64,000 nt of DNA from Acaudatibacter sp963835495 (GCA_963835495.1 CAWIFQ010000005.1:1860001-1924000); one strand, 5' to 3'. Positions 50,957 to 60,993 are shown, counted from the stretch's first letter. A program made the numbers and translations. Notes: generated from the letters alone by a model not told the origin.

Positions 50957-53527
50957 TCAGCTAGCGGCGCTTGTGCGCTCGAAGCGCAGCTCGACTTCGC
51001 CCTCCAGGCGCCCGGGCGCTGCGGCGAGGGCGAGGCCCGGTGGCGGTTCCGGGCGGGCCGCCAGCCCCGCTGGCAGCCGGTAGCGCGCGACGAAGCCGTC
51101 GCCGGCGCGCTCCAGCCGCGCTTCCACGTCGCCGTGGGGCGTCGGGACGATGCCCTCGGCGTGGTCGAGCCCGGCGAGGTCGGGGCTCAGCGCCACGCTG
51201 GCGAAGCCCGGCGCGGCCGGCGCGACGCCCAGCACGCGGCGCGACAGCTGGTAGGTCGGCGTCGCCGAGAAGCCGTGGCAGAGGCTGGCGGTTGGCTCGA
51301 AGCTCTCCCATAGCGTGGTCGCACCGCGGGCCAGCATCGGACCGTAGCGCTCGCGCATCAGCCGCAGCGCCTCGGCCAGCCGGCCGTGGCGGGCCAGGGC
51401 TTCGTAGACGAAGTGGCTGTAGAAGGTGTTGGCGAGCACTACGCCCTCCTCGGGCTCCAGCGGCTGGCCGGTAGGCGCGATCGGAGGGGCAGGGGTGAAG
51501 GTCAGGCGGTTGCTGTTGGTGATCCGGTCGAGGGCGCGGCTGATGCGCGCCGCCGGGGCGTCGGTCCACAGCGCGATGGCGGCGTTGGCGTGCTGCGAGA
51601 CCCGCGGCTCGCGCTCGCCCGTCGCCGGATCGACCACATCGACATAGACCCCGCGGCGCTCGTCCCAGTGCCGCGCCTGCAGCGCGTCGGCGATCGATCG
51701 GCCCCGCGCGCCCAGGCGTTCCGACTCGCTCTGCCAGCCGACCGCGCTCGCCAGTTCGGCGCCGACGGCGAAGGCCCCCGCCAGCTGCGCGTTCAGGGCC
51801 GCGGCCTCGCCGTAGCGGCCAAGCCCGGCCCAATCCATGAAGTGCCAGTAGGGCATGTCGGCGACCAGGCCGGCGGGCGCGACGAGCCGCTCGAACCAGG
51901 CCAGCGCCTTGACGATCGAGGGGAAGATCGCCGCCACCGTCTGCTGGTCGCCCGCGTAGCGCCAGTGGTCGCCGGCGGCGAGGATCCACTGCAAGGTCCA
52001 GTCGGGGATCAAGAGGCCATCGGTCTTGTGGTCGCCCGGCGCGAACATCTGGGTCAGGCCGTCCGGTCGCTGGCTTTCGGCGGCCTGGGCCAGGAACTTC
52101 GCGGTCAGCGGCGCGACCGAGGGGCCGAACGCGGCCCAGCCGGCCAGGTTCTCCACCGTCACGTCGCCGAGCCATTGCCGCTGCTCGCGGCTGGGGCAGT
52201 CTTCCCAGGCGTCGTGCATGCACTGGCGCAGGGTGTAGGCGCCGGTCGCCCACAGCTTGTCGAGCACCGGATCGGACGAGCTGAACCGGCCGCGCTCCTC
52301 GACCGGATAGTTGGCGAGATTGGCGCCCAGGCCACGGAACACGACCCCGTCCGGCGCGTCCCGCACCGTCAGCTGCATCCAGCGGATCGCGCACCATTCG
52401 AAGCGCTCGAACGCCTGCACGCCGGGCTTGGCGCGGTAGCGGAACAGGTGCGCATCGGCGCCCAGCCACGGCTTCGGCGTCGGCCGCGAGTTCGGGCCGG
52501 GGCCGCCGGGTTCCCATTCGTCCGGGAGACCCTCGGCGCAGGCGATTTCGATGATCTCGCCGCCGCGCGCCTCGATCTCGAACCAGGGCCGGCCAGTCAT
52601 GATCTTCCCGAAATCGAGCAGGATGGTCACGTCGCGGTCCGGCTCGGTGCGGATGACGGCGTTTCCACCTTCGAGCCGCAGCAGATCGGCCTCGTTGCGG
52701 ACCGCGCCGCCCGGCGCTTCGACGAACACCTCCTCGTAGCAGCGGCGATGGAACGGCAGCTCGGGATCGGGGATCAGGCCGCGCGTCCAGACCACCCGCC
52801 CGGCGGCCACCTTGCGCTCCTCCAGCATCGGGATGCCCCGCGGCAGCAGGATCGGGAAGGGGCGGGTTTCGAGGCCGCCGTAGGTCGATTCCGGACCGCG
52901 GCCGCCGGAGAGCATCGGCTGGGCCTCGTCCCAGCCGGAGTCGTCGAACCGCGCGTCGGTCCAGCCATCCGGCATCCCGGCGGCGTCGAAGTCCTCGATG
53001 AAGCCGAGCGAGTGGTTCGACTGCGGCGTGTCCTGCGTCCAGGCGTCGGACTGCAGGCAGCGCCAGCCTGCGTCGGTCGAGAGGCTGACCGCGCCGGCGA
53101 CGGTGTGCGCGGCGCCGTCGGTCCACAGGCCGCCGTCGCCGAAGGTCGGCTGCCACATGCCCTTGGTGGTCTCGTAGAAGGCGGTGTCGACGCCGTAGGT
53201 GTGGACCAGCACCGCGATGACGTTCTCGCCAGGCGCGAGGGCGCGAGCCAGATCGTAGTCGTCGTAGCGCTGGAACAGCGGGCTGCAGCGCACCGGCCCG
53301 CGCCCCTGGCGCACGCCGTTGACGTAGAGGATGTAGCGCCCGTCGACCGTGATCGAGAACCGCGCCCGGCTTGGGGCCGCGTCCAGCCTCACAGTCTTGC
53401 GGAACAGGAACCAGCGGTTCTTCTCGTTCGGCCGCGCTTCGGCGCCGAGGTAGTGCTTGCGATAGCCCTGCCGATCGACCGCCTGGGTCGGGGTCCAGAC
53501 GAACGGGGCTCTCAACTTGCCAGTCAC
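50957..53527 (-). CDS. Alpha-L-rhamnosidase-like glycoside hydrolase (GH78 type)
   Basis: An 856-residue protein without a signal peptide, so probably cytoplasmic. N-terminal beta-sandwich domains (WFLFRKTVRLDAAPSRARFS; ILYVNGVRQGRGPVRCSPLF) precede an (alpha/alpha)6 barrel. The GH78-like catalytic loop is HDAWEDCPSREQRQWLGDVT (about residues 435-455), followed by LIPDWTLQWILAAGDHWRYA; a beta-domain closes the protein. GH78 enzymes remove terminal alpha-L-rhamnose by inversion. In this locus its true substrate could be another 6-deoxy-sugar glycan. It is transcribed between the UxaA-type gene and the TonB receptor. Confidence 0.85.
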   Translation of the reverse strand: MTGKLRAPFVWTPTQAVDRQGYRKHYLGAEARPNEKNRWFLFRKTVRLDAAPSRARFSITVDGRYILYVNGVRQGRGPVRCSPLFQRYDDYDLARALAPGENVIAVLVHTYGVDTAFYETTKGMWQPTFGDGGLWTDGAAHTVAGAVSLSTDAGWRCLQSDAWTQDTPQSNHSLGFIEDFDAAGMPDGWTDARFDDSGWDEAQPMLSGGRGPESTYGGLETRPFPILLPRGIPMLEERKVAAGRVVWTRGLIPDPELPFHRRCYEEVFVEAPGGAVRNEADLLRLEGGNAVIRTEPDRDVTILLDFGKIMTGRPWFEIEARGGEIIEIACAEGLPDEWEPGGPGPNSRPTPKPWLGADAHLFRYRAKPGVQAFERFEWCAIRWMQLTVRDAPDGVVFRGLGANLANYPVEERGRFSSSDPVLDKLWATGAYTLRQCMHDAWEDCPSREQRQWLGDVTVENLAGWAAFGPSVAPLTAKFLAQAAESQRPDGLTQMFAPGDHKTDGLLIPDWTLQWILAAGDHWRYAGDQQTVAAIFPSIVKALAWFERLVAPAGLVADMPYWHFMDWAGLGRYGEAAALNAQLAGAFAVGAELASAVGWQSESERLGARGRSIADALQARHWDERRGVYVDVVDPATGEREPRVSQHANAAIALWTDAPAARISRALDRITNSNRLTFTPAPPIAPTGQPLEPEEGVVLANTFYSHFVYEALARHGRLAEALRLMRERYGPMLARGATTLWESFEPTASLCHGFSATPTYQLSRRVLGVAPAAPGFASVALSPDLAGLDHAEGIVPTPHGDVEARLERAGDGFVARYRLPAGLAARPEPPPGLALAAAPGRLEGEVELRFERTSAAS

Positions 53528-53557
53528 GGCGGACTCCTCAACGCCGGCGCGGCCGGC

Positions 53558-55075
53558 TCACATCACCGCCCCGATCTGCCAGGGCACGAACTCGGCCCCG
53601 CCATAGCCGAGCAGCTTCGCTCTTGGTGCGCCGGCCGGACGCGACTTCGAGCAGGTAGTCGAGGATCTCCGCGCCCTTCTGCTCGATCGAGGCTTCGCCG
53701 GTGGCGATCGGGCCGCAGTCGATATCGATGTCCTCGTCCATCCGCCGATAGATCTCGGTGTTGGACGACAGCTTGATCGAGGGCGAGGGCTTGCAGCCGA
53801 ACGCCGAGCCGCGGCCGGTGGTGAAGGCGATCATCGTCGCGCCCGACGCCACCTGGCCGGTCGCCGAGCAGGGATCGAAGCCGGGGCTGTCCATGAACAC
53901 CAGCCCGCGCGTGGCGATCGGCTCGGCGTATTCGACGACGTCCATCAACGGCGAGCCGCCGGCCTTGGCGACCGCGCCCAGCGACTTCTCCAGGATGGTG
54001 GTGAGGCCGCCGGCCTTGTTGCCGGGGCCGGGATTGTTGTCCATCACCGCGCCGTTGCGGGCGGTGTAGCCTTCCCACCAGGCCAGGCGCGCGCGCAGCT
54101 TGTCGGCGACCTCCACCGAGGCGGCGCGGGCGATCAGCAGGTGTTCGGCGCCGTAGATCTCCGGCGTCTCGGAGAGGATCACCGTGCCGCCGAGCCCGGC
54201 CAGCCGGTCGGAGGCGACGCCCAGCGCCGGGTTGGAGGTGACGCCGGACCAGGCGTCCGAGCCGCCGCATTGCAGGCCGAGCGTGATCTCGCTGGCCGGG
54301 ACGGCGGTGCGCCGGGCCGCGCCGACGCGGGGCAGCATGTCCGCCAACCGCTCCAGCCCCGCCTCGATCGCCCGCCGCGTGCCGCCGCTCTCCTGGATGG
54401 TGAAGGACTGGAAGGTCTCGCCTTCCTCGAGGCCGTAGTCGCTCTTCAGCCGGCCGATCTGCATCGACCTCGCAGCCGAGGCCGACCAGCAGCATGCCGC
54501 CGAAGTTAGGGTTGGCCGCCGTGCCCCAGAGCGTGCGGCGCAGCACCTCGAACCCTTCGCCGGACCCGGCCATGCCGCAGCCGCTGGCGTGGGTGATCGG
54601 CACGATGCCGTCGATGTCGGGGTAGGCGTCGAGCAGGCCACTGCGCTCGGCCGCCTCGGCGATGTGGCGCGCCACCGTGGCCGAGCAGTTCACCGAGGTC
54701 AGCACGCCGATGTAGTTGCGCGCCCCGACCTTGCCGGTCGCGCGGCGGTAACCCTCGAACGTCCGCGGCGCCTCCTGGCGCTGCACGGCGCCGGCGCGGG
54801 CGCCCTCCCGTAGCGACGACATCGCCGATGTTGTGGGTGTGGATGTGGGCGCCGGGCGCGATGTCGGCGGTGGCGACGCCGATCACCTGGCCGTACTTGT
54901 GCACCGTCTCGCCGGCGCGGATCGGCCGCACGGCCACCTTGTGGCCGCTGAGGATGACTTCGGCGGTCGCGACAGCCTCGCCGTCGACCCGCTCGCCGGC
55001 CTCCAGGCGCCGCATGGCGACGACCACGTTGTCGGCCGCGTTCAGGCGCAGGGCGTTGGGGCGCAAGGTCGTCAT
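53558..55075 (-). CDS. UxaA-family sugar-acid dehydratase (three frameshifts)
   Basis: About 505 residues once repaired. The N-terminal SAF-like domain (MTTLRPNALRLNAADNVVVA; GETVHKYGQVIGVATADIAP; HIHTHNIG) and the large altronate/galactarate dehydratase domain (GYRRATGKVGARNYIGVLTS; THASGCGM; LGLQCGGSDAWSGVTSNPAL; AFTTGRGSAFGCKPSPSIKL) are complete, ending GGAEFVPWQIGAVM. The metal-ligand His (THNIG) and several Cys are present. Three single extra G break the frame, near 54829, 54473 and 53625. Family enzymes dehydrate D-altronate or D-galactarate. In this locus L-fuconate or D-arabinonate, with the same C2-C4 stereochemistry as D-altronate, is a sensible substrate. Confidence 0.82.
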
Positions 55076-55138
55076 TGAAATATCAGCATAGACGCAGGCG
55101 GGGCGGTTTTCTAGGATGGGTCCACGTTTCTTGCTCCA

Positions 55139-55150
55139 CTAACATGCCAG
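55139..55150 (+). promoter_or_regulatory. Operator motif copy 3 in the divergent dehydratase/dehydrogenase promoter
   Basis: CTAACATGCCAG, identical to copy 2. It lies 63 bases before the UxaA-type gene (minus strand) and 8 bases before the AKR start at 55159 (plus strand), so one site can control both directions. It contains an in-frame ATG (55144). I therefore prefer the next ATG, which has AGGA ahead, as the AKR start. Confidence 0.65.
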
Positions 55151-55158
55151 CAGGACCG

Positions 55159-56210
55159 ATGTCGGTCGCCGCCGCCACGCGCAGGAACTTCGTCACGCCG
55201 CAGGGCCGGCCGCTGAGTTTCACGCGGCTCGGCTTCGGCGGCGCGCCGCTCGGCAACATGCACCGCGCACTGCCGGAGGTCGAGGCCGAAGCCACGGTCC
55301 AGGCGGCCTGGGACGCCGGCCTGCGCTACTTCGACACCGCGCCGCTCTACGGCCACGGGCTTTCCGAGGCGCGGATCGGCCGGGCGCTCGCCGGCGCGGC
55401 GAGGGGCGACTTCATCCTCTCGACCAAGGTCGGCCGGCTGCTGGCGCCCTGCGAGGCCGGACGACGAGGCCTCCGGCATCTATCGCGACACGCCGGCGCT
55501 GAAGGTGCGATTCGACTACAGCGGCGACGGCGTGCTGCGCTCGCTCGAGGCGAGCCTCGCGCGGCTGGGGCTGGACCGGGTCGACATCCTCTACGTCCAT
55601 GATCTGGAACCCGGCACGCACGGTTCGGCGGAGGCGTACGAGGCGCGGTGGCGCGAGCTGATCGATGGCGGCGGCTGGCGGGCGCTGGCGGAGCTGCGCA
55701 GCGCCGGGATCGTCGCGGCGCTCGGGGCTGGGCGTGAACGACGCCGCGCCGTGCGAGCGCATGCTGGCCGAGCTGGACCCCGACCTGTTCCTGCTCGCCG
55801 GCCGCTACACCCTGCTGGAGCAGGCGCCGCTGCATGGCCTGCTGCCCGCTTGCGAGCGCCGCGGCGTGGGCGTCGTCATCGGCGGTCCGTTCAACTCCGG
55901 CGTCCTGGCGCGGACGGGCGGCACGTTCAACTACGCCGCTGCACCGGCCGAGATCCTGGACCGGGTCGCGCGGCTGCGAGGCGTCTGCGGGCGCTTCGGC
56001 GTAGAGCTGCCCGCCGCCGCGCTGCAGTTCGCGGCCGCCCATCCCGCGGTCGTCAGCGTGATCCCCGGCGGTCAGACGCCGCAGGAGGTGGCGGCGAACG
56101 CGGCCATGATGGAGGCCAGCATTGCGCCGGAGCTCTGGGCCGCGTTGAAGGACGAGGGTCTGGTCGATCCGGCCGCCCCGACGCCCGCCCTGGAGACCGC
56201 GCAATGTTGA
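55159..56210 (+). CDS. Aldo/keto reductase, L-fucose/D-threo-aldose dehydrogenase-like (two frameshifts)
   Basis: About 349 residues. LSFTRLGFGGAPLGNMHRAL, the catalytic Asp and Tyr in YFDTAPLYGHGLSEARIGRA, the Lys in LSTKVGRLL, and DRVDILYVHDLEP with the His are typical of AKR-type sugar 1-dehydrogenases (L-fucose/D-threo-aldose 1-dehydrogenase). These oxidise the sugar at C1 to the lactone with NAD(P)+. Extra G bases near 55462 (GGCCGGACGACG) and 55728 (CTCGGGGCTG) break the frame. First gene of a plus-strand operon; the stop overlaps the FucU start. Confidence 0.82.
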
Positions 56211-56643
56211 AGGGCATCGATCCGCTGCTCGGCCCCGAGCTGCTGGCGATCCTGCGCGCCATGGGCCACGCCGATGAGATCGCCATCGTCGACGCCAACT
56301 TCCCGGCCGCCGCCAACGCCCGCCGCCTCGTCCGCGCCGAAGGCGCCAGCGCGACGCGGATGGTCGCAGGCGATCCTCTCGGTGCTGCCGCTGGAGCAGT
56401 TCGAGCCGGTCGCGGCGTTCCGCATGGCGGTCGATGGCGCGCCGGGCGAGCTGCCGCCGGTGATCGGCGAGTTCGAGGCGCTGCTGCGGTCGGTCGGCTA
56501 CCAGGGGCCGATCGGCGCGCTCGGCCGGTTCGACTATCTACGAGCGCACCCGATCCGCCTACGCCATCGTCTCCACCGGCGAGCGGCGCTATTGGGGCAA
56601 TCTGATCCTGAAGAAGGGCGCGATCCCGCCCGAGAACGCCTGA
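56204..56643 (+). CDS. fucU: RbsD/FucU-family sugar mutarotase (two frameshifts)
   Basis: About 145 residues, the usual FucU length. MLKGIDPLLGPELLAILRAM then GHADEIAIVDANFPAAANAR carries the catalytic His22 and the Asp pair; the end has RFDYYERTRSAYAIVSTGER and RYWGNLILKKGAIPPENA, as in FucU. It interconverts alpha and beta anomers of L-fucose, so that the dehydrogenase gets its preferred anomer. Extra bases near 56367 (ATGGTCGCAGG) and 56537 (GACTATCTACGAG) break the frame. It starts within the last codons of the AKR gene. Confidence 0.85.
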
Positions 56644-56655
56644 TCGGGGAGGCGG

Positions 56656-57489
56656 ATGCGCATCGACGCCCACCAGCACTTCTGGCGCCCGAGCCGGGGC
56701 GACTACGGCTGGCTGACGCCGGAAGCCCATCCGGCCATCTGCCGCAAGTTCCTGCCGCAGGATCTCGCGCCGCTGCTGGAGGACGCCGGCGTCGAAGCGA
56801 CGGTGCTGGTGCAGGCCGCGCCGACCGTCGCCGAGACCGACTACCTGCTCGGCCTCGCCGCTGAGACGCCGTTCGTGGCCGGCGTGGTCGGCTGGGCCGA
56901 CTTCGAGGCCCACGACGCGGCGGCGCGGATCGAGGCGTTGGCGCTTAGGCCGAAGCTGGTCGGCCTGCGTCCCATGCTGCAGGACCTGGACGACGACGCC
57001 TGGATCCTCCGCCCGGCTGTCGCGCCGGCGCTGGATGCGATGGAAGGCGCCGGCCTGCGGCTCGACGCGCTGGTCACGCCCCGCCACCTGCCGCACCTCG
57101 CCCGCTGTCTCGCCGCGCGTCCTGGCCTGGAGGTGGTGATCGACCACGGGGCCAAGCCGGACATCGCCGGCGGCGCGCTGGACGGCTGGGCGGCGCAGCT
57201 GCGCGCCATCGCCGCCGACACCTCCGCCTGTTGCAAGCTCTCCGGCCTCGTCACCGAAGCTGGCGGCAAGTGGACAGAGGGAACGCTGAAGCCCTACGTC
57301 GAGGTGCTGCTGGAGGCGTTCGGGCCGGCGCGGCTGATGTGGGGCAGCGACTGGCCGGTGGTGAACGAGGCCGGCGGGTACGCAGCCTGGCATTCCGCCG
57401 CCGCGGCGCTGACGGAGAGCTGCTCGCAGACTGACCGCGACCTGATCTTCGGCGGCGCGGCGCAGGCGTTCTACGGCATCGCGGCGTGA
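56656..57489 (+). CDS. Amidohydrolase-fold sugar lactonase (COG3618, L-fuconolactonase-like)
   Basis: A 277-residue TIM-barrel metal hydrolase. MRIDAHQHFWRPSRGDYGWL starts with the HxH metal motif (His6, His8). VIDHGAKPDIAG and RLMWGSDWPVVNEAGGYAAW supply later metal and catalytic residues. The COG3618 group includes L-fucono-1,5-lactonase and rhamnonolactonase, which open the lactone made by the sugar dehydrogenase. GGGGAGG lies ahead of the ATG. The stop overlaps the next start as GTGA. Confidence 0.87.
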   Translation: MRIDAHQHFWRPSRGDYGWLTPEAHPAICRKFLPQDLAPLLEDAGVEATVLVQAAPTVAETDYLLGLAAETPFVAGVVGWADFEAHDAAARIEALALRPKLVGLRPMLQDLDDDAWILRPAVAPALDAMEGAGLRLDALVTPRHLPHLARCLAARPGLEVVIDHGAKPDIAGGALDGWAAQLRAIAADTSACCKLSGLVTEAGGKWTEGTLKPYVEVLLEAFGPARLMWGSDWPVVNEAGGYAAWHSAAAALTESCSQTDRDLIFGGAAQAFYGIAA

Positions 57490-58627
57490 GACTGGTCGCC
57501 AACGACATCCTGCCGGTCGATGGCTGCGCCGGCGCGCTGGTCGGACGGATCTGGCTGGACGACGGACCGCACCTGGTCGCCGCGCGCGAGATGGGGCTGA
57601 TCGACCTCTCGCGCCTGGCGCCGACGATGAGCGACCTGCTCGAGCTCGATGCGGTCGCCGCGGCGGTGCGCTCCCACGCCGGCGAGCGGCTGATGAGCCT
57701 GGACGAGGCCCTGGACCGGGAGACCCTGCTGGCGCCCGTGCGATCTGGCCGCGATCAAGGCCGCGGGCGTCACCTTCGCCGACAGCCTGATCGAGCGGGT
57801 GATCGAGGAGCGCGCCAAGGGCGACGCCAAGGCGGCGGAAGCCCTGCGCGGCGAGCTGGGCGAGCTGCTGGGCGGCAGCCTGACCGGGCTCAAGCCCGGC
57901 TCGCCGGCGGCTATGGCGCTGAAGGCGGCGCTGATCGAGCGCGGGCTGTGGTCGCAGTACCTGGAGGTCGGGATCGGGCCGGACGCCGAGGTGTTCACCA
58001 AGGCCCAGCCGATGTCGGCGGTGGGCTGCGGCGCCGCGGTCGGCCTGCACCCGAAGTCGGAATGGAACAACCCGGAGCCGGAAGTCGTGCTGGCCTGCGC
58101 CTCGCGCGGCGAGGCCGTCGGCGCGGCGCTCGGCAACGACGTCAACCTGCGCGACTTCGAGGGCCGCAGCGCGCTGCTTGCTGTCCAAGGCCAAGGACAA
58201 CAACGCCTCCTGCGCCATCGGCCCGTTCATCCGCCTGTTCGACGAGACCTTCGGCATCGATGACGTGCGCCGCGCCAAAGTCCGGCTCGAGGTGACCGGG
58301 CCCGATCAGTTCCGCGCCCTCGGCGAGAACGCGATGGATCGCATCAGCCGCGATCCGCTCGACCTGGTCGCCGCCACCTGCGGGCCCGAGCATCAGTACC
58401 CGGACGGCTTCATGCTGTTCCTCGGCACCATGTACGTCCCCACGGCAGACCGACGCGGGCCGGGCCAGGGCTTCACCCACGAGACCGGCGACGTTGTGCG
58501 CATCTCGTCCGCGAAACTGGGTGCGCTGGTCAACACCGTCACCACGTCCAGCGCCGCGCCGCCGTGGACCTTCGGCGCCCGCGCGCTGATGCGCAGCCTC
58601 GCCGCCCGCGGCCTTCTTTCCAGCTAG
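57486..58627 (+). CDS. FAH-fold keto-deoxy-acid dehydratase, XylX/KdaD-like (two frameshifts)
   Basis: About 379 residues, the length of XylX-type proteins rather than the 280-residue diketo-deoxy-fuconate hydrolases. The signature region is KAKDNNASCAIGPFIRLFDE, DRISRDPLDLVAATCGPEHQ, YPDGFMLFLGTMYVPTADR and GPGQGFTHETGDVVRIS. XylX of Caulobacter and KdaD of Sulfolobus dehydrate 2-keto-3-deoxy-D-pentonate (common to D-xylose and D-arabinose) to alpha-ketoglutarate semialdehyde. Extra bases near 57742 (GCCCGTGCGATC) and 58181 (CTGCTTGCTGTCC) break the frame. Start GTG 57486, coupled to the lactonase gene. Confidence 0.8.
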
Positions 58628-58636
58628 GAGCCATCC

Positions 58637-59743
58637 ATGGCGTTCAACGGCCTCGGCCTCGATCTCGGCAACCTCTCGCGGCTCTCCAGCGCCAAGACGC
58701 GCTCGATCTCGCCGGAGAACTTCACCGGCGAGAAGGGCAGGGGCGGGATGTCGACCGACGGCCCGGCCGCCAACGCCGCGCGGGGCCTGGGGCAGGGCTG
58801 GAAGGTCTCGCCCTATGTGATCGTCCAGCCGGGCGAGACCTTCACGCTGGCCGACATCGACGGCTCGGGCGCGATCCAGCAGATCTGGATGACGCTGGCG
58901 CGGGGCAAATGGCGCCACACCATCCTGCGCGCCTATTGGGACGGCCAGGCGCAGCCGTCGATCGAGTGTCCGGCCGGCGACTTCTTCGCCTGCGGCTGGG
59001 AGAAGTACGCCCAGGTGACCTCGCTGGCGGTGTGCGTCAACCCCGGCCGCGCGTTCAACTGCTACTGGGAGATGCCGTTCCGCACCCACGCCCGGCTGAC
59101 GATGCAGAACCTCTCCGACGAGGCGATCTACATCTACTACCAGATCAACTACGCGCTCACCGACGTGCCGGAGGATGTCGCCTACTTCCACGCCCAGTTC
59201 CGGCGGGTCAATCCGCTGCCCTACAAGGAGGTCGTGACACCATCCTCGACGGCGTGAAGGGCCAGGGCCACTACGTCGGCACCTACATGGCCTGGGGCGT
59301 CAACAACGCCGGCTGGTGGGGCGAGGGCGAGATCAAGTTCTTCATCGACGGCGACGGCGAGTTCCCGACCATCTGCGGCACCGGCACCGAGGACTACTTC
59401 TGCGGCGCCTACAACTTCGATCCGGGCGTCACCGACCGCACGCTGACCAGCGGCTACGCCGAGTTCACCACGCCCTACGCCGGCATGCCGCAGGTGATCC
59501 GGCCCGACGGGCTCTACGCCTCGCAGCAGCGCTTCGGGCTCTACCGCTGGCACATCCCCGACCCGATCCGGTTCGCCGACGGACCTGCGCGTGACCATCC
59601 AGGCGCTCGGCTGGCGCACCGACAAGGACCGCCGCTACCTGCCGCTGCAGGACGACATCGCCTCGGTCGCCTTCTGGTACCAGACCTTGCCGACCGCGCC
59701 GTTCCCGGCGCTGCCGGAGAAGGACGATCTGGAGGTGATCTAG
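58637..59743 (+). CDS. DUF2961 glycoside hydrolase (GH172; two compensating frameshifts)
   Basis: About 368 residues, no signal peptide. RSISPENFTGEKGRGGMSTD, IDGSGAIQQIWMTLARGKWR, KFFIDGDGEFPTICGTGTED and YFCGAYNFDPG are the DUF2961 core. The two acidic catalytic residues are expected in the GDGEFPTICGTGTEDYF region. DUF2961 has been assigned to GH172, with alpha-D-fructofuranosidase and D-arabinofuranosidase activities. One base is missing near 59234 (GAGGTCGTGACACC) and one G is extra near 59582 (GACGGACCTG). It follows the FAH gene after 9 bases and ends the operon. Confidence 0.83.
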
Positions 59744-59831
59744 CGCCGGGCTCACCCAGTCGCCACCTCAGGCTTCTCTTTTCAGGCCTTCGTAGTTTCG
59801 TCGGGGCGCCACAAGTTATGGGTTTGTAGCC

Positions 59832-60374
59832 ATGACGCGACTGCTTGCAGCCCCGGTTTTCATTGCCTTTTGCTGCCTCGCCGCGCCTGCCGCGCAGGCG
59901 CAGTCGCCCAAGGAGGTTCAAGGGCTGATGGTCGTGCCTGGGCCTGGTCCCAGCGTACAGTCGACCTATCCGAACGCCGGAAACAGTGTTCCAGCCGGCA
60001 CGGTGATCCTGAAGATCGTCTTCGACCAACCGATGACGCCCGACGCGTGGGCGTATGAGAGATCGGCCGACGGCGACTTCCCCGACTGCCTGGCGCAGCC
60101 GCGGCTGCTCAGCGATCAGCGGACCTTTGTGCTGCTGTGCAGCGTCGCGCTGCCGGACCGCACCTACGCCGTCCAGATCAACCTCGCGCCGCGCTTCACG
60201 AGCGCCGATGGGCGTTCGGCCAAGCCGTACACCCTGAAGTTCACGACCAACGACGAGATAACCCGTGGCCTTCACGACGCCCTGCTGCAGGCGGGCCTCG
60301 ACGACGCCGACGATCCAGTCATGACTTGGCGCGATCCGGGCCAGGGCGTGTCGCAGACGCCGCCGCCGCCCTAA
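59832..60374 (+). CDS. Exported protein with bacterial Ig-like domain
   Basis: A 180-residue protein with a signal peptide (MTRLLAAPVFIAFCCLAAPA, cleavage near AQA). Residues about 45-145 form a bacterial Ig-like beta-sandwich: NAGNSVPAGTVILKIVFDQP, RTFVLLCSVALPDRTYAVQI, then SAKPYTLKFTTNDE. One Cys pair is likely bridged. Such domains appear in cell-surface binding proteins. Whether it belongs to the sugar locus is unclear, since an 88-base gap with no operator motif separates it. Confidence 0.7.
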   Translation: MTRLLAAPVFIAFCCLAAPAAQAQSPKEVQGLMVVPGPGPSVQSTYPNAGNSVPAGTVILKIVFDQPMTPDAWAYERSADGDFPDCLAQPRLLSDQRTFVLLCSVALPDRTYAVQINLAPRFTSADGRSAKPYTLKFTTNDEITRGLHDALLQAGLDDADDPVMTWRDPGQGVSQTPPPP

Positions 60375-60551
60375 GCGGACGCCCCGCGCGTCGTTTGGTG
60401 AAGGCCCGAGCGGTTCGAGTTGTAACGCCTGCTGAATCCGGGGCAGCCAAGTGGAAGGTACGGCCGCCGCCCGTCGCGGGCAAGCACAGCCCGACCTCGG
60501 TTGACGGGCGCCTAGCGGGCGGAGCAAACAGTCTTTGCTGGAGGGAATTCG

Positions 60552-60911
60552 ATGGCTCCACGATGGATCGTCGCAGGCGCAAGCTTCCTTTTCTTCCTTC
60601 CGCCTGTCGCGGCGACAGGCGCTCCGGTCGCCCGCGGCTGGGGCGTCCCCTCCGGCGCCTCGTCCATGAGCGCCAGCATCCCGACGACGCCTGCCGAGCT
60701 TCAGGCCGAAGTGACGGAGTTGCAGAACGAAGTCGCGGCCCTGCAAACCCAGCTGGCGTCGCTTCAAACGACCGTGAGCAGCTTGACCGCGGGCCAGGCG
60801 CCCTCGGCGGCGTCATCCCCGCCGCCGTCGCCGCCGACCACTTCGAACAATCCGCATTGTCCGCATTTCAATGATCCGACTATCACGTACTGCGGATGTC
60901 TGCCTTGCTAG
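60552..60911 (+). CDS. Small exported coiled-coil protein with a Cys-rich tail
   Basis: A 119-residue protein. Residues 1-22 are signal-like (MAPRWIVAGASFLFFLPPVA). A coiled-coil segment (TPAELQAEVTELQNEVAALQ, TQLASLQTTVSSLTA) with clean heptads is followed by a Ser/Pro/Ala linker and a C-terminal HCPHFNDPTITYCGCLPC with four cysteines in 17 residues. The strong ribosome site GGAGGGAATTCG directly precedes the ATG. It is not a family I know. It could be a trimeric or dimeric surface peptide. Confidence 0.6.
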   Translation: MAPRWIVAGASFLFFLPPVAATGAPVARGWGVPSGASSMSASIPTTPAELQAEVTELQNEVAALQTQLASLQTTVSSLTAGQAPSAASSPPPSPPTTSNNPHCPHFNDPTITYCGCLPC

Positions 60912-60993
60912 GAAGGGCCCCGGGGCGACCCCGCGAAGGCTTGCCGTATCTGGCCGAGGATCTGATCTTTCCCGTGAAGACCGGTTCGCCAGG

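Noticed and set aside
53558..59743. Programmed ribosomal frameshifting in the sugar locus genes
   Set aside because: The shift sites share no slippery heptamer or downstream structure, occur in many unrelated families across the window and are mostly single extra bases. Sequence error is simpler.
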